Shown: positions 21,620-35,511 of the stretch, piece by piece
Numbering within the stretch: position 1 is the first letter of the stretch
Layout: each line of letters begins with the position of its first letter
DNA from: Artemia franciscana
Lineage: Eukaryota > Arthropoda > Branchiopoda > Anostraca > Artemiidae
Direction: 5' to 3'
Length of the DNA stretch: 64,000 bases
Assembly: GCF_032884065.1 (NCBI RefSeq)
Contig: NC_088871.1
Location: 12,500,393 to 12,564,392 of the forward strand
Notes under the pieces: generated by a model
The model's input: only the letters and a program-made list of their open reading frames with translations
Databases searched by the model: none
What the model was told of the DNA's origin: nothing
Made by a program: the position numbers and the translations under genes

Positions 21620-21783
21620 AATTTTAAAGGTCAGGGCCCTCGAGACGGAGAAGGAGTGGAGGTAGCCTAGTTGCTTCAAAATCCTACCTTCCAGGGACAT
21701 ACTTTAGTCTGTAGATTCATCCCTGAAAGTTTCTTTTTCCTAACCTAAACCCTTACTAAGATAGCAAGAAGTCAATTAAGTAG
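21620..21783 (-). repeat. Right arm of a long inverted repeat
   Basis: Reverse complement of 19,229-19,390. Its inner end, AGGTCAGGGCCCTCGAG, is echoed as GGGCCCTGACCTTTAAAAATC at 22,193 inside BZW intron 1, so the repeat family has further fragments here. Confidence 0.8.
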
Positions 21784-22085
21784 AATTTTACCCAGACTTA
21801 AGTATAATTCCAGGTACTAGTTGAAGCTGCTTAAAGTTACTCCTTAAAGTGATGTTAGAGCACGTGTTTCATTTTCAATTTTCTATATACTAATTTCAGC
21901 ATTGTCAGCTGTGAAAGTACCAGAAATGAAGTGAGGCCCCAGATCTCATTTTATGGAAGCCAAATAGAAATGGCAAGTCTGTTACCTCAAAACACTACTT
22001 TCATCATTAGTTTATTCTTCTCACCTGCAACAGCTTGCTTCTAAAGTTGCTAAACCTTTGTGAAATTCATATTCTGGGTTAGTGC
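21784..22085 (+). promoter_or_regulatory. Upstream region of the BZW gene
   Basis: About 300 bp between the inverted-repeat arm and the first coding exon. It should hold the 5' UTR and core promoter unless an upstream non-coding exon exists. No TATA box or initiator stands out. A CACGTG E-box is at 21,861-21,866. Confidence 0.3.
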
Positions 22086-22146
22086 ATGAGTTCTAAGATA
22101 GAAAAGCCTACCTTAACAGGTGCAAGAATCAAGACCAGAAAAAGAG
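22086..22146 (+). CDS. kra: BZW exon 1
   Basis: 61 bases coding [20 protein letters not shown] plus one base of the next codon; donor GTAATA. The start matches the family's short N-terminal extension before KPTLTG. The context before ATG (TGC) is weak. Confidence 0.9.
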
Positions 22147-25100
22147 GTAATATCGTTTTTGCCGATGTATGTTGCAAAGCATTAGTATGGGCCCTGACCT
22201 TTAAAAATCTTTTTGTTACTGGGCCTAAAAGTGAAATCATGCAACATAGACCTTCTGCTTCAACAAAGTATAACGAAACTGTTTTTTGCCTCACAACTTT
22301 GCTCAATCTCAATTTATGAAGTTTCAAAGATCCACAAATAGCCTTACATTTCCTTAATTTTGAAAAAAAAACATTGAAATAGCTTAAAATTTTCCTCAAA
22401 TAACAGGAATTGCCTTTTCAGAACTGATATAAGCCTGTATAATTGAAGTAGCCCTATCCAGAGAAACAGGTCAGTTTTGTTCAGTAGCCTATATAGGCTA
22501 TTTGCCTTTATGTTAGCCTATTAGGCCTATATGGGTAATTTTTTGGTAAAATTTTAGCAAATTGTATAATTGGCTTTCACATAAAGTGAATATACCACCC
22601 AATGCCTTTTTTATGCTTTTTACAAATATAATAATTACTTCTACCTTAAATAATAATCACTTCTACCTGACAGTTTATATAACTGACTTACCAATAAACT
22701 GAACATACCTTTTGATGCCTTTTTTCATGTTCTTAACAAATAGGCTATAATAATCACTTCAATTGCAAATTCAAATTTAAGTATTTTTTGAGCTCTTCAA
22801 AATGATGAATTTTCAATTAGAGTATGACTTATTGCTCATTTTCTGCAAAATAATACTACATTTTCTCAGTGCTAAAATTATTTTATTTATAACAAGGTTA
22901 GGTTATACAAAAGTGCTTAAATTTAAGGTAGAAGTGAATGTTATATGCATAAAGAGCATAAAAAAAAGGCATCAAGTAGCATATTCACTTTATACTAAAG
23001 CCAGTTACACAATTTGCTATAATTTTACCCATTTTTCAGTTTGCACAGTCATTTTTAGTTGATTTGGGAAAATCAGCTCTAACTTTCCCTACTCTCCCTA
23101 AAAAACTGATGAAATTACCCAATTGAATATATGCTATGGCCCAAATTATATATTACCCATGTAGGCCTATTCCACCACCCATCAATCATGCTTTTCTAGT
23201 TCTTGTTTTGTCATAGTAGGTTAGATTCAATTAAGGCTATTTGGTACACAGGGTGCAAGAGAGACTCATTGGCAGATTGTATTAGAAATATATAATTTGG
23301 GGGTAAATTTGTAGTTTACAAAATAATCCTAGCTAGGGTAATAGTGAATATATCAGTTTTGTGCTTTTCAAGCTCTTTCATAATTTAACATTTGTTTATA
23401 AGGCAAATTACAATTTGAGCTCTGAGCTCTAAAGCCCAAAGTAATTAAAAAAAATAACACCAAAGAGCTGTACCATAACTTTGAGACAAGACGTTCTGAC
23501 CAAAGTAAATTGAGCACTAAGAAATTCTAGAGCTATGAACCTAGTAAAGACCATAACTAGAGCTCTATTTAATGCTGAATAACAAGTGATAGAAACAAAG
23601 TAACTAGTACCCAGAATACAGCTGATCTTCTGAATAATTTTATAATTTTTTGAACATTCCATTAATCATAAGCAAGTCCCCTCTAAGTAGAAACTACCTT
23701 ATATTATGCCTATCATAGGCATCATGATAGTGCTGCCTAAGTATCTTTTTTTGGTTTGTCCTAGATCAAGGCAGTTCATATTAAAGAAGTTGTTGTGGAA
23801 ACTTTGCAAAGGACTCATTTGATTGGAAATTAAAAGGGCTAGAGCTTTTTTTTTAGTAGTTCTGTGATTAGAGGGGAACTAACTCCCCTCACATACCTAC
23901 CATTTATCCAAATATATTCAATCAAAATTTTGAGGTAACCATTTTGTTCAATGTAGTTGGAAGGTCCAGAAATTGTGTCTTTGTGCCCCTCAGGCCTTGG
24001 GGGCATTTAAGGTTTCATAGAAGAGATGATTATAGCAACTTTGTATAGGGCTTATTTGATTTGTAATCAGAAGCTCTAGTGCCCTTTTAAGATTCAAAGT
24101 GATCAGAGGGCAGAGGATCCCCCTACACACACAGACACACACACACACCTTGTATTTTCCAGAAATGCATCTGATAAAAAGTTTGCAGCGGCTATTTTTG
24201 TTGTAGAAACTTCAATTAGGGCTTGTTTAATTAGAAATTGAAAGGGCTAGTGCCCTTTACTGAAAACAATACATTTTAAATATTTTCACCTTTTTTACTT
24301 TCATAGATAAGAAAATATCAAAACTTTAAGGAATAAATATCAGTATATGTCAATTAAATTTACAATCCATGGTCATTCTTTTTTTTTCAGTAAAGTACAA
24401 GTTTTGTTCTGGTCTTGATAAGGCATCAGTCCTGCTCATGATAATTTTTGTTCATTTTGAGTTTTATTTACCTATTGATATTGATTTGTGGTAGTTTTAT
24501 GCTTCTAATATTATTTAACTCTATTCCTGCTCATTTTTCAGCTTAATAGAGCTCTTTACTTTTCTTTGAAAAACTTGTTTTGTGGAAAAAGTTTCTTAAA
24601 TTAATCTTTAAAAAGGTGATATATCCAAAGCAGAAAATTATATACCTATCAGCATCACATTTGCTGTCACAAAAGTCCCCAAGAGGATTGTTAATGATGC
24701 ACTTCCTCAACACAGTGCTAATAATGAAATTATCCCCCATAGGTAGTATGGCTTTCTTCAAGGAAAATCTGTAGGAAATACCTTTCCAGATACTTATGAA
24801 CTGGTTTTCCAGTTTCTGGACCTACTTGTTTATTTGATTCTTTTAGACATAGTCAGAGCATTTGACAAGGTCCTGTGTAATTGGTTTTGTTTTAAGTTAA
24901 CAGCAGCAAGAAACAACTAAGAATTAGTAGATTGATTAATGCACATCCTGGCTGGTTCTCAGACTATACAACTCTTCACAACAGATGGCAAATGTACCTA
25001 CTTGGTGCCCTGTAAAGTCCTAAGTGGTGTTACCCAGGGAATGGTTCTTGGACCCACATTGTTTCTTCTTCATATTAATGATATGATTCCTGAAATCAGC

Positions 25101-28100
25101 AACCTCCTAATTCTTTATGCTGATGATTCAAAACTGTTTGGTGTACCTGACAAATCATCAATACAATCTGACCTTGATCACATAAAGGCATTGGCAGAGA
25201 GGTTACTTCTTTCTTTTATTATATCAAAATGTGTCACTATTCACTTTTGTCACAATAATCATCAGCACCAGTTTATTATGAATGATAACCAGGCACCATC
25301 CCCTATTCCTGTCCCAATTTGTGCCAGTGGTAAAAACCTGGGAGTCACTATAGATAACCTAAGTTCCTCAACACTCCACAGACTGTTTCCAGGGATGATT
25401 GAAGGTATGTAAAGCTTGCTATCAAGTGCATATCTGAACTTGGCAAAAAACTATATAGTGAAAGGCTATTCACCCTAAAATGCCCATTTTTGACCTTTCA
25501 ACACAAGTACAGTGACCTTTTACTTACATATAAATATGTTGACTAACCCCAAAATAAGATCTTTACTTGGTTACTTAAAGAAAGACACACATGAGGTCAT
25601 TCTAAGAAGCTTTGTAATCTTTGAGTTAGCTGCAGAATCAGTCAAGACTTTTCTTTAGCCAAAGGGTCATCAATGATTGGAACTCTTTAAGTAAAGAGAC
25701 TATGTCTTTGACATCTGCTTTGAAAAGGAGAATTGGCAAAGAATGCAAAGCCAAAGCTTCAAGATACAAATGGAACTGCCCATCATCTGTGTCATATGCT
25801 CATCATGTGCAGCAGTGTCTACTCTAAACCACAGAAGAATGGTCCCCTTAATCATACCTATCTGTGGTCACTGATACCAAGTAGGCTTAAATTGCATCTA
25901 TTACTCTCCTAATCAGAAGGCATGTCACTAGGCTGTAAACACAGTCACAAACCTCTTTTTTATATTTTGTCTGAAATGGTTTAGCCTCTATCTCAACAAC
26001 AGAACTGAACAGATCCAACAGTGGATCTTATTTAGCTCTGAGGTACAAATTAAGGTAAAACAGCATACTAACCAAAAGTTAAAAAAAAATTCTAAAAAAA
26101 AACTTGCTAGTGAGAAGGAATTGACATTTGCAGCTGATTTATGATTGGTAATTATTATCTTCCTTAGTCTTAATAGTAAAATGTTATTTTGAGAACAAAT
26201 TTAAAGAAGCTTTAAAAAGAGCTAGAAACTCCCCCCCCCCCCTAAGGGAGATACACTTTTGATCATAATTTCATTCTCAAATTATTCTTACATTCTGTCA
26301 GGTTTTCTGTTATCTTTGTATTATTCTTACTGGCTATTTAAATGATTAAACAAAATCATTTCACCTTACTTTACCACCCCCATTAATGTGCAAGTACATA
26401 GCCCAAATTATACATGTTCCATGGATTTTGCCAATATGTCACTCTTGTTCAGATATTTTATCAAAGGAAAGAACAAAATCAAGAAAAAAAATACAGCATA
26501 CCAATAACACTTGGGAAATAGCCTAGGCCTGTATAATATGGGCTCTATGTTTGTATTGGGGGGGGGGGGATAAAGTAAAGTGTCTTTACTGACTGAGACT
26601 GACCTTCATTCCTTGATTTTACATCACATATTTCCATCAGCCCATTGCCTAATAAAAAAAAATTGAGCCAGTAGATGCATTACATGTACAAATTTTTATC
26701 TGAAAGCATTTGGGGAGGGGTCTCCCCCTTGCCTCACAAGTGACATCCATAACATAATCAATACTGCTTAATACCAGTTCATCCATTGCAATCAAGAATG
26801 GATACACTAGAAAGTTTTCCCATCTGAAGTGCCTTCACTTGTATGAACTTATTGTATTTTCAGGAGCAAATGCAGCTGTATTTCCTTACTTCTCAGGAAA
26901 TATGTATTTCCTCACTTCCTCTACTACTAGGAAGCTTAATATATAGTTTTCAATACTATTATATCTGTTGGGTATATCAGAACTTTCAATTGGTAGCAAC
27001 TTGGTCCTCCATAGGGCAAAATTTTTGTTTAGTGCCATAAATGACAGAAAACACCACTTTCCATGGTACAATATTTTTTTTTTTACTTTAAAAGGACTGT
27101 AGAACTGTCAATTTATATTCGAATGAGCTATCTTCAATCTACTAGGACCACTAGTTCAATACAAATACCCCTGGGAAGAAGAAATGAATAAACATGCATT
27201 TTTTATCTTCCTTTTGTGGAGAAAAAAAATGCAAAATTCAATATCTTGGATAGGAGATTGAAACCCTCACAATAGGGCTCTCTAATACCTCCCTATTTTG
27301 CACTAAATCGCAAGAGAGCAATAGGCTATATGAAAAAAGGAAACCTTGAAATAGGTGTAAAGTCATAAGTAATTATGATTTTTTAAAGATTTAAGAAAGA
27401 TTAAATTGAAGACAGTTGCTGAACCTGAACAACATCTTTATCAAGATAAGCTATCCAAAGCTTTTTGTTAGCATAAATCTTCCAAACACGGAAGGCAGTA
27501 TCAGGCTGTCAAACTTGCATGTCCCAAAGGTAAATCAACTTCACATCTCAAAGAAAGGCAATTACTAATTAGCGTAAATGCAAACAAAGGGATTATAAGG
27601 AATCTCCTTTACCATAGATGTGCACATATACAACTGTCTGAAGAGAGGTGGAGTCAAGAAAAAAATATTCTGCTTTTTGTTGTTGTTGTTGCTACTATTT
27701 CAGAAACCTTCTACATTGTACCCCCCTCCCCCTCACCTCTAAGATAAGTATAAGCAGCAGATTGTTCAAACCTATTTGTGAGAATGATTTGCTCTAATAA
27801 TAATCATATTTTAGATGAAAAGGAGAAATTTGATCCATTTGGTTTCAGAGATGCAATTATCCAAGGTTTGAATGAAGCAGGAACTGATCTGGAGGCTGTT
27901 TCCAAATTTCTTGACACTGCAGGGTCAAAATTAGATTATAGAAGATATGGTGAAGCTCTTTTTGATACACTCATAGCTGGAGGATGTTTAGGTAATTTAA
28001 TTTTTATATGGATATCTTGATTTTGGATAACTTAATTCTGGACTTCAAGTAATGGAGTCCTCTCACCATTTGTCTCACCTAAATTGCTGATTTTGTTCTT

Positions 28101-28496
28101 TGTTTTTTTCTCTTGTGTTTTTATCATCACTCTACCTTTATACTTTTTTGTATATGTAGGCTATAAATAAATGAAGACCCAAAAGTAAGATGAGAAATTG
28201 ATTAGGGAGGAAGGTCGAATGCTGAAAGCCAAAGGGGTATCTTTGGCTCTTTAGGAATTAAGAACTACTAGGACTAGTTACAGTGCAGCAATACCCAGCA
28301 AAACTAGAAAAATAACCCTAATTGAGTATATTCTCAAATGTTTCATAAATATAAATAACTAGTCTAAAAGCCTGTCAGATAACACAGGGTGAATAAAACT
28401 AACAATAGTGAATATTTTAATCACAGCATGAGAACAAAATGAAAAAAAATTAACCCCTTCCCTAAAATTTCAACTCCTCTTACCCCCCCCCCCCCA

Positions 28497-28583
<87 letters not shown>

Positions 28584-31500
28584 AAATTTTTCAGGAAGTT
28601 TCTTTGCAATTTCTGTAAGAGCTCATCATGCATTTGTGTTTTAGATTGGCTGGGAATTTCTAGTGTTAGCAATTTTCTAAAGCAAGAGTGCAATTTTGAA
28701 AAAAAAAATGGATTTTAATTCTTAGTCCAAGGCTGTATCCAGGGGAGTTCAGGTTTGTCTCCCCTCCCCCACTCCCCCGGCAATGTTAGCCCAAGTTGAA
28801 ATGTATAGGAACAAATTTCTGATGCATTATTTTAAGTTTTTTAACCCCCTCACACAAACAAAAATTCTGGATATGCCCTTGAGAGTCTCTGTCTTTAATC
28901 TAACCTTAATTTTCTGAAAATATGTGTTTTTTTCTATCCCTTTTTTGTAATGATCACAAAATAGCTGAGGCTTGGTTAGTATACAGAACCTACACTAGTT
29001 GCAGAACCTATCATGTTTGGTGCTACCACATCCTTGTGATAGCATAGGGGATTGATACTTTCTTGGCAATGCAGTGCCCAAGGTTTGACCCCAGCTGCTG
29101 CAAGTTTTGGGGACAAGCTTGCTAAGTTCGGCTGAACCTCCTGTGCCTTATCTCGAGTACAAATTAATAGTTTATAAAAATGTAGACAAGTATGTGTTTG
29201 CAATTATTTTGCCCTTTTGGCAAAATTGATTCCTTTGTTTTCAGCCAAATGCAAACCAAAAGTAAGAAAACCAATATTAAAAAAAAATAAGTCTATTTTA
29301 GGTTTTAATGATCAATTTCGTGATTTTTCTGGACAATGCTAGTTCATTTTCCTCAGAGATGATTTTCTGACATCAATCTCCCCTACTCTATATTATTGGC
29401 TGGAAATTTTGCAATAATTGTCAGTTTTTTTTTTAATTTTCTTCCTTTTTTATCATAGTCCCTCTTTCAATATCGTTTTAATTGACTTTTTTTAGTCTTA
29501 AGATCTAGATCCTAGCTATTAAGGATGGCTCAGACAGGGTTTGTAAAGTCGTTTTCAAAGTGTGTTTCTGTAAAGTTTTCACTGCTCACCTTGTACTCTA
29601 CGTGCGTTTTGAGCAGCAAACTATTCAAATTTCTGAAGCATTTCATGTTTTGGAGAAAAGTCTTGAAGAAATAAGGAGCTTGGGTGTGTACTATAGTATC
29701 TGATATATGGTCTAAAGCCCAACCAAGCAACAAAAGTAGTGTTCAACTCACCTGTAAAATTGATCACCAAACTGTTGGCACATAACAGTGCCGATCTCTT
29801 TGAATATGTGTTCAGTGCAGATCCTGTCTTTGTGTCTTCATTGAGAAGACTGGTATATGACAGGCTTTTCTTGGACTACAGAAATCAGCATATCTTCAGT
29901 TTTCTGATTCCACATTTCTAAATCTGTTTAAAAATTTTGCTCTGGAACTCTTTCCCTATTGGTCAACCTTATGAACTAAACAAAAAAAAGTTAACTAAAG
30001 TTTAAACTTTAATGCTTGCTCACGTAAATGTTTACGGAAGATTAACGAAGCAACTTTGCGAACGACTTTACGAACATCGTCTGAGCCGTCCTTTAGTGTA
30101 CTTGAAATTAGGTTTAAGATCTGTAATTTATTTAATTGTTTCAGCTCCTGGTGGGTCTATTGTTCAAGATGCTCAACCAGGAAAACCATACAAGACAGAG
30201 CTCTGTGTTTTTGGAGCCAATGAGGCTGTTGATTCCATCCGGAAATATGAGCAGGTAGTTCATAATCACTTTATTTTTTGGTAGTTTTGCTGTTAACAGC
30301 TATTGCAAGTGACCTGTTCAATTGTTGCTTAATTTGGAAACCCAAACGCTTATAAAATAGACCAAGAAGCAAAATAAAGCATTAGGCAGAAAAGGTAATT
30401 CATAAAACACGTCTGCACTAAGAAAGTCAGTAGCAAGCAGGAGTGGATGTTAGGAAAGTCTGAATATTGGAGTAATCGTGGTATCTGAGTGTTCGAATAT
30501 TCTTTTAGATTTAAATGATCATAGATCTTCTGAAAACCACAAAAACATTATTTTTAAAAATCCTACTGAAATCACCAGAAATTATGAAATTAGGGCTGGT
30601 TGTCTAAGTCTTTCAATAAGCAAAATAAAGCATTGCGCAAAGCAAGTAATACATAAAACATGTCTATGCTAAGCAAGTGGGTAGCAAGCAGAGGTGGAGG
30701 GAAGGGTTTTTAGCAAAGTCTCAACATTGCAGTAATTATATAGGTTCCCAAATTTAGAATAGATTGTTATATTTAAAGTGTCAGACATTTTTGGAAAAAA
30801 ATATGAATGATCTATTTGTGAAAATACTTTTAATACACCAGAAATATGGGACCACAAATAAGCCTAAAAAATGTGATTTTTATAATCACACGTGATCAAA
30901 TCAAATGTGACTTGTGATTTTTTAAAAAGTTGATTTTCTTCTAAGATTGTCTGCAATATAGGATTTTCTGCAGTATGATCATTCAATCTGATAATATGTT
31001 ATAATTAATACACACGAAAAAGATATAAAGCTGAAATAAACGGAATAATAATAAAAAATATTTAAATGAAGTCATGCTTTTTTTATGCAAAGGAGCTGTG
31101 TTTATAAATACATTTTGTATTTGCTTATATAAGTTTTTTGTCTGTTTTTTCTAATTTGCCCTGGAATTTCATTGGAAAAATTTTGTCTGGCTGTAAGTTG
31201 TCACTAATAATAACTGTCTGTCATTTGTTTTAGAGGTAATCCCATTCAGAATATTGGTGCAAGTTGATAGATTGGGTGTATTCTTGATATAAATTCTTGT
31301 AACAGAAACTATATTGGAAAAATGCTGGATTGCTTTTTTTCTTGTTTTTTACAAATCTAAAATTTGTCTTTATAAGCTGGAAGCTCTCTGCAAAGCTAAA
31401 TTTCCTTGAATTTTAAACTAAACCATTATTACAAATAATTTATGATTTGGTTAATTGAGACAATATCCAAAATACTCCCTAAATAATCAAGAGTTGGCAT

Positions 31501-34500
31501 AGATGCCATATGCCTGTATTGTTGCGGTTATTTATTTATTATTACGAATAGCGGTAAGCATAAATGCTTGTCGCTAAAACACAAAAACACAAAATCCTAA
31601 TACTAATCTAAAGTAAATTGGCGACAAAACTAAACAGCAAAAACTTCTAAATAAAACGACATTATACAACAAAAACGTCTAAATAAAAAGGCGTATTTAC
31701 TAATGGACTCTTAAAATTTCGAACGCTATCTGCCTCGACAACCTCCAAAGGCAAACCATTCCATGGTCTGGCAACCCTACTAACAAAACATAATTGACCA
31801 ATTTTTTTCAGTGGTTTTGGGGGATATAATTTATAATCATGCTGACGAGTAGAGTGATAATGGCTAAATTTAAAAATAAATTTGGATCAACATCATCCAC
31901 TCCTTTAATTATACGAAACACATTTACAAGGTCATTGCGACGTCTACGAAACTTCAACGATGGGAGTTGAAGCCTAGAAAGTCTCTGCGGATAAGAAAGG
32001 CGCTGAAGGTATGGGACCAATCTAGTGGCCCTTCTCTGAACCTTTTCTATCCTATGCTCATCCGTTAGACTTAATGGAAACCAAACAGAAGTATTATACT
32101 CAAGAAGAGGGCGGACCATTGATTTATATAGTAGTAAGAAATTACGAAGGTTAAACCTACTAAAGCTTCTCCTTATAGACGATAAACGATAATTCGCATT
32201 CTTTACAATTTCCGAAACATGCTTATCAAATTTCAATTGGGTACCAAAGTAGACACCAAGGTCAAGCACTATTTCGTTAGAAGGGATTCGTATGCCAGAC
32301 AGCTGGTAAGTATGCACAGGTGGGAGTTTACGAGCATAGTGTAGAACAACACACTTAGAAGGGTTTATGAACATGGAATTAGATTCGCACCAATAAGTTA
32401 GAGAGTCAAGATCCTCCTGTAAAAGTTGCACATCGTTTTGGTCTCGTACTGGTAGATAAAGTTTTACATCATCCGCGAACATCTTGACAGTAGAATGCTG
32501 AACAGAGGAAGGCAGGTCATTAATAAATAAACAAAATAAAATTGGACCCAGGCAGCTACCCTGGGGGACTCCGCTTAACACATCAATTGAGGATGACATA
32601 GCTCCACCAACGACAACCTGCTGAGTTCGTCCATTTAGATAATCAGCAATAAATGCAATTGTTTTTTTACCCAATTTATAAGCTGCACATTTTTTAAGAA
32701 GGGTGGGTATTGAGACTTTGTCGAATGCCTTCGAGAAGTCGATGTAAATGCAGTCAAAGGGTATAGCTAAATCGGCAAAACGTTGAAAATCCAAAGTAAC
32801 CTCAAGAAGCTGAGTATTACAAGACCTATTTTTCGGAAACCATGCTGAGCAGGATTCCAAAGATGATTTCCGTCAAAATACTTTTGAACGTGTGAAACAA
32901 TCAACTTTTCCATCACTCGGCAAAAAATAGACGTGATTGAAATTGGCCGATAATTTTTAAAATCTGACCTGGAGCCACTTTTGTGAAGCGGCTTTACCAA
33001 GGCCTTCTTCCACCCTGATGGACACAGTCCATGCGCCAAAGATAAGTTAAATATATAGGTAAGTGGTTCTGCAATTTCATGAGCAATTTGTCTTATCATT
33101 ATGTTCGGGGAACCGTCTATATCCGGCGCTTTAGATGTATCCAATTTTATAAGAATAGTACAAACTTCAGTCAATGAGAAACCTGAATCATCAAATGGAA
33201 CAAGAATGTCCGGCGACGCAATCGACTCTACTTGAGATGCAAAATTAGCTTCATTTGAATGAATTGGCTGTGTTTTAATAAAAACTGAAGAAAAAATTTG
33301 GTTAAAAATAAGAGCCTTCTCAGAATCACTATCAATCTTTTGGTGTGTATCCGGATGTGTGAACGTAGATATAGATGGTGCAAGGTTATGTTTATTCCTA
33401 TTTACATATTTCCAAAATATTTTAGGTGATACGGTGCTTGAGTGAATAATACGCGACTCAAGCTCTTCACGATTAGCCCTAAGAAGCCGAGTCACCTTGT
33501 TTCTCGCTAATGAATACGCATGCCATTCACCTGAATCCTCTTGTAACTGAGTATCCAAATGCCCTTGTCTGACTACTTTACTATGTCGTGACTCAATATA
33601 AGACCGCCAAAGACTATTTTTTTCGCGTATTGCTTGGAGTATGTGTCTTGGAAGTTTAGGATTATTTCTGCGACCGGAAAAATTCCTCGTCAAAGGAACA
33701 AATTTATCCCTACATTCCCTCAACACTTTTTTTACAAAATCAAACGCGGTGTCTGGAGAAACATGATTGTTTTTTAATTCATACATGATATTAATAGACG
33801 AAATAAATTGTCGCATTGATTCATAATCGGCTTTAGCATAATCATGCCGATAAAACTCAAAACCTCTCTGTTGAGCATCAATATTCATGTAAATATCTAA
33901 CACAACATGATCACTTTTACCTAAAGGCGGACGGAAATCTACACTCAAAATATCATCGATTGACTTGGTAATAACCAGATCTAAAATCGATGGAATAGCT
34001 TCATTCCTGGCTCGAGTTGGCCTAACAATATGTTGGTATAAGTACAGATCATCCAATCTATCTAAAAATTGCTGCTCATACGATGAGGTGGACAAACTCG
34101 TACTATGTGCACTCCAATCTATCAAAGGTAAATTGATGTCACCTAGAATAAGGAACTTTGAACTACGACCAACAAGACGAGAAATACACGCTAGAATATT
34201 GGCATTATTAACTGGACTCGATAAATTCACAGTAGGGCTACGATAAAAAACTGCAATACACATGTAAGTACTATGATAAGGCAATTTAACATCAACCAAA
34301 AGACACTCCGACACTGAGTCTACTAACGAATCAACAACCACAGAAAACTTAATAGAACAATGAATATAAATACAAATCCCTCTTTTAGCTGAATTATTAG
34401 ATACTAAATTATATTGTGGTAGCGGCTGAAAATAAATAGACGGGTCACTGAAATGTTTAGGTAAAACTTCGGTAACAACAACTAAGTGCGGTTTACGTTG

Positions 34501-35431
34501 CTCTATTAGCTCACTAAACTCTTCCCATTTAGGTGACAGGCAGTCTACATTTGTATATGTCACCAAAAATTTGTCACTCAGACACTTCAACTTTTTTAGG
34601 CAGTCAATCTTCGATGCTCGCGTAGCTATTTGGGGTTTCATGAAAAGAGTTATTATTCACGAGGGTTAGTCCGTTTTTGCTACGTTTTATTTTCCAGTTA
34701 GTTTCGCCAGCGTCCAATTTCGATTTCAGCTCCTGTTTCAGGGCATCGTACTTCTTTTTTTCCAACAGTTCAATCGTAGTACGATCATGAGAGACTTTGA
34801 ACAAGGGGTAAGTAGCTTTGATACTAGCAGTCTCGGACATCAGAAAGAAACAAGCTGTATCACGTTCTACCGGTGTCTTAAACATCAACTTAATAGGCCT
34901 GATCTTACCAGGCGTATGTTTACCAAGTCTAACTGAATAGCTACATTTCGCAGGGCAAAGTACAAGTAGCTTGTACATGAAGGTCATGTCTGATTTTTCG
35001 TGATTTTGAAGCAATTGATAAAATTATTTGCTAAGTTGCTCTCAAAATGATTCTCAGCAGGATAATGTAGCTCAGGAGGATCGATGTGCAACCTTAGTGA
35101 CGATATATTCAGAGACAACAGAGGGAATGATTTTGAAGCCCATCAACCCCATCCATATAACCATCTTGTTGCCAAATGGGTATACTCTGGAAATTATTAT
35201 ATGTCATTATTATCAGAGTTTAAACCTGTTGTAGCACAGTGGATTGGAGCTCTGCTTGGCAATACGGGGTCCAGGATTCGATCCCCGCCGCAGCAAGGTT
35301 GGGTGACAAGCTTGCTACTTGTTCCTGTAAAAACACCCAGCAACTGAAACGTCGATTCGACGCCCTATGCGCCAGCAATGGCTCTGGAGGATCTTTATCC
35401 TTTTTTTTTATTATCAGAGTTTGAGTGATAA

Positions 35432-35511
<80 letters not shown>

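Larger units (their letters stand above)
31529..35020 (-). mobile_element. CR1-like LINE, nearly complete, antisense in BZW intron 3
   Basis: A 3.5-kb non-LTR retrotransposon with the end of ORF1 (35,014-34,604), an APE endonuclease and reverse transcriptase (34,641-31,808), a conserved C-terminal tail continuing out of frame to about 31,650, and an AAT-rich 3' end near 31,529. Only two single-base frame breaks are seen, both beside homopolymers (T5 at 32,829-32,833 and A5 at 31,872-31,876). This is the youngest-looking LINE in the window. It is antisense to the host gene, which is the usual tolerated orientation. Confidence 0.9.

Noticed and set aside
28421-28693. 90-codon frame with alternating Ile-Tyr
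   Set aside because: Translation of a (TA)n microsatellite; the same applies to frames at 8,033, 35,220 and 35,367.
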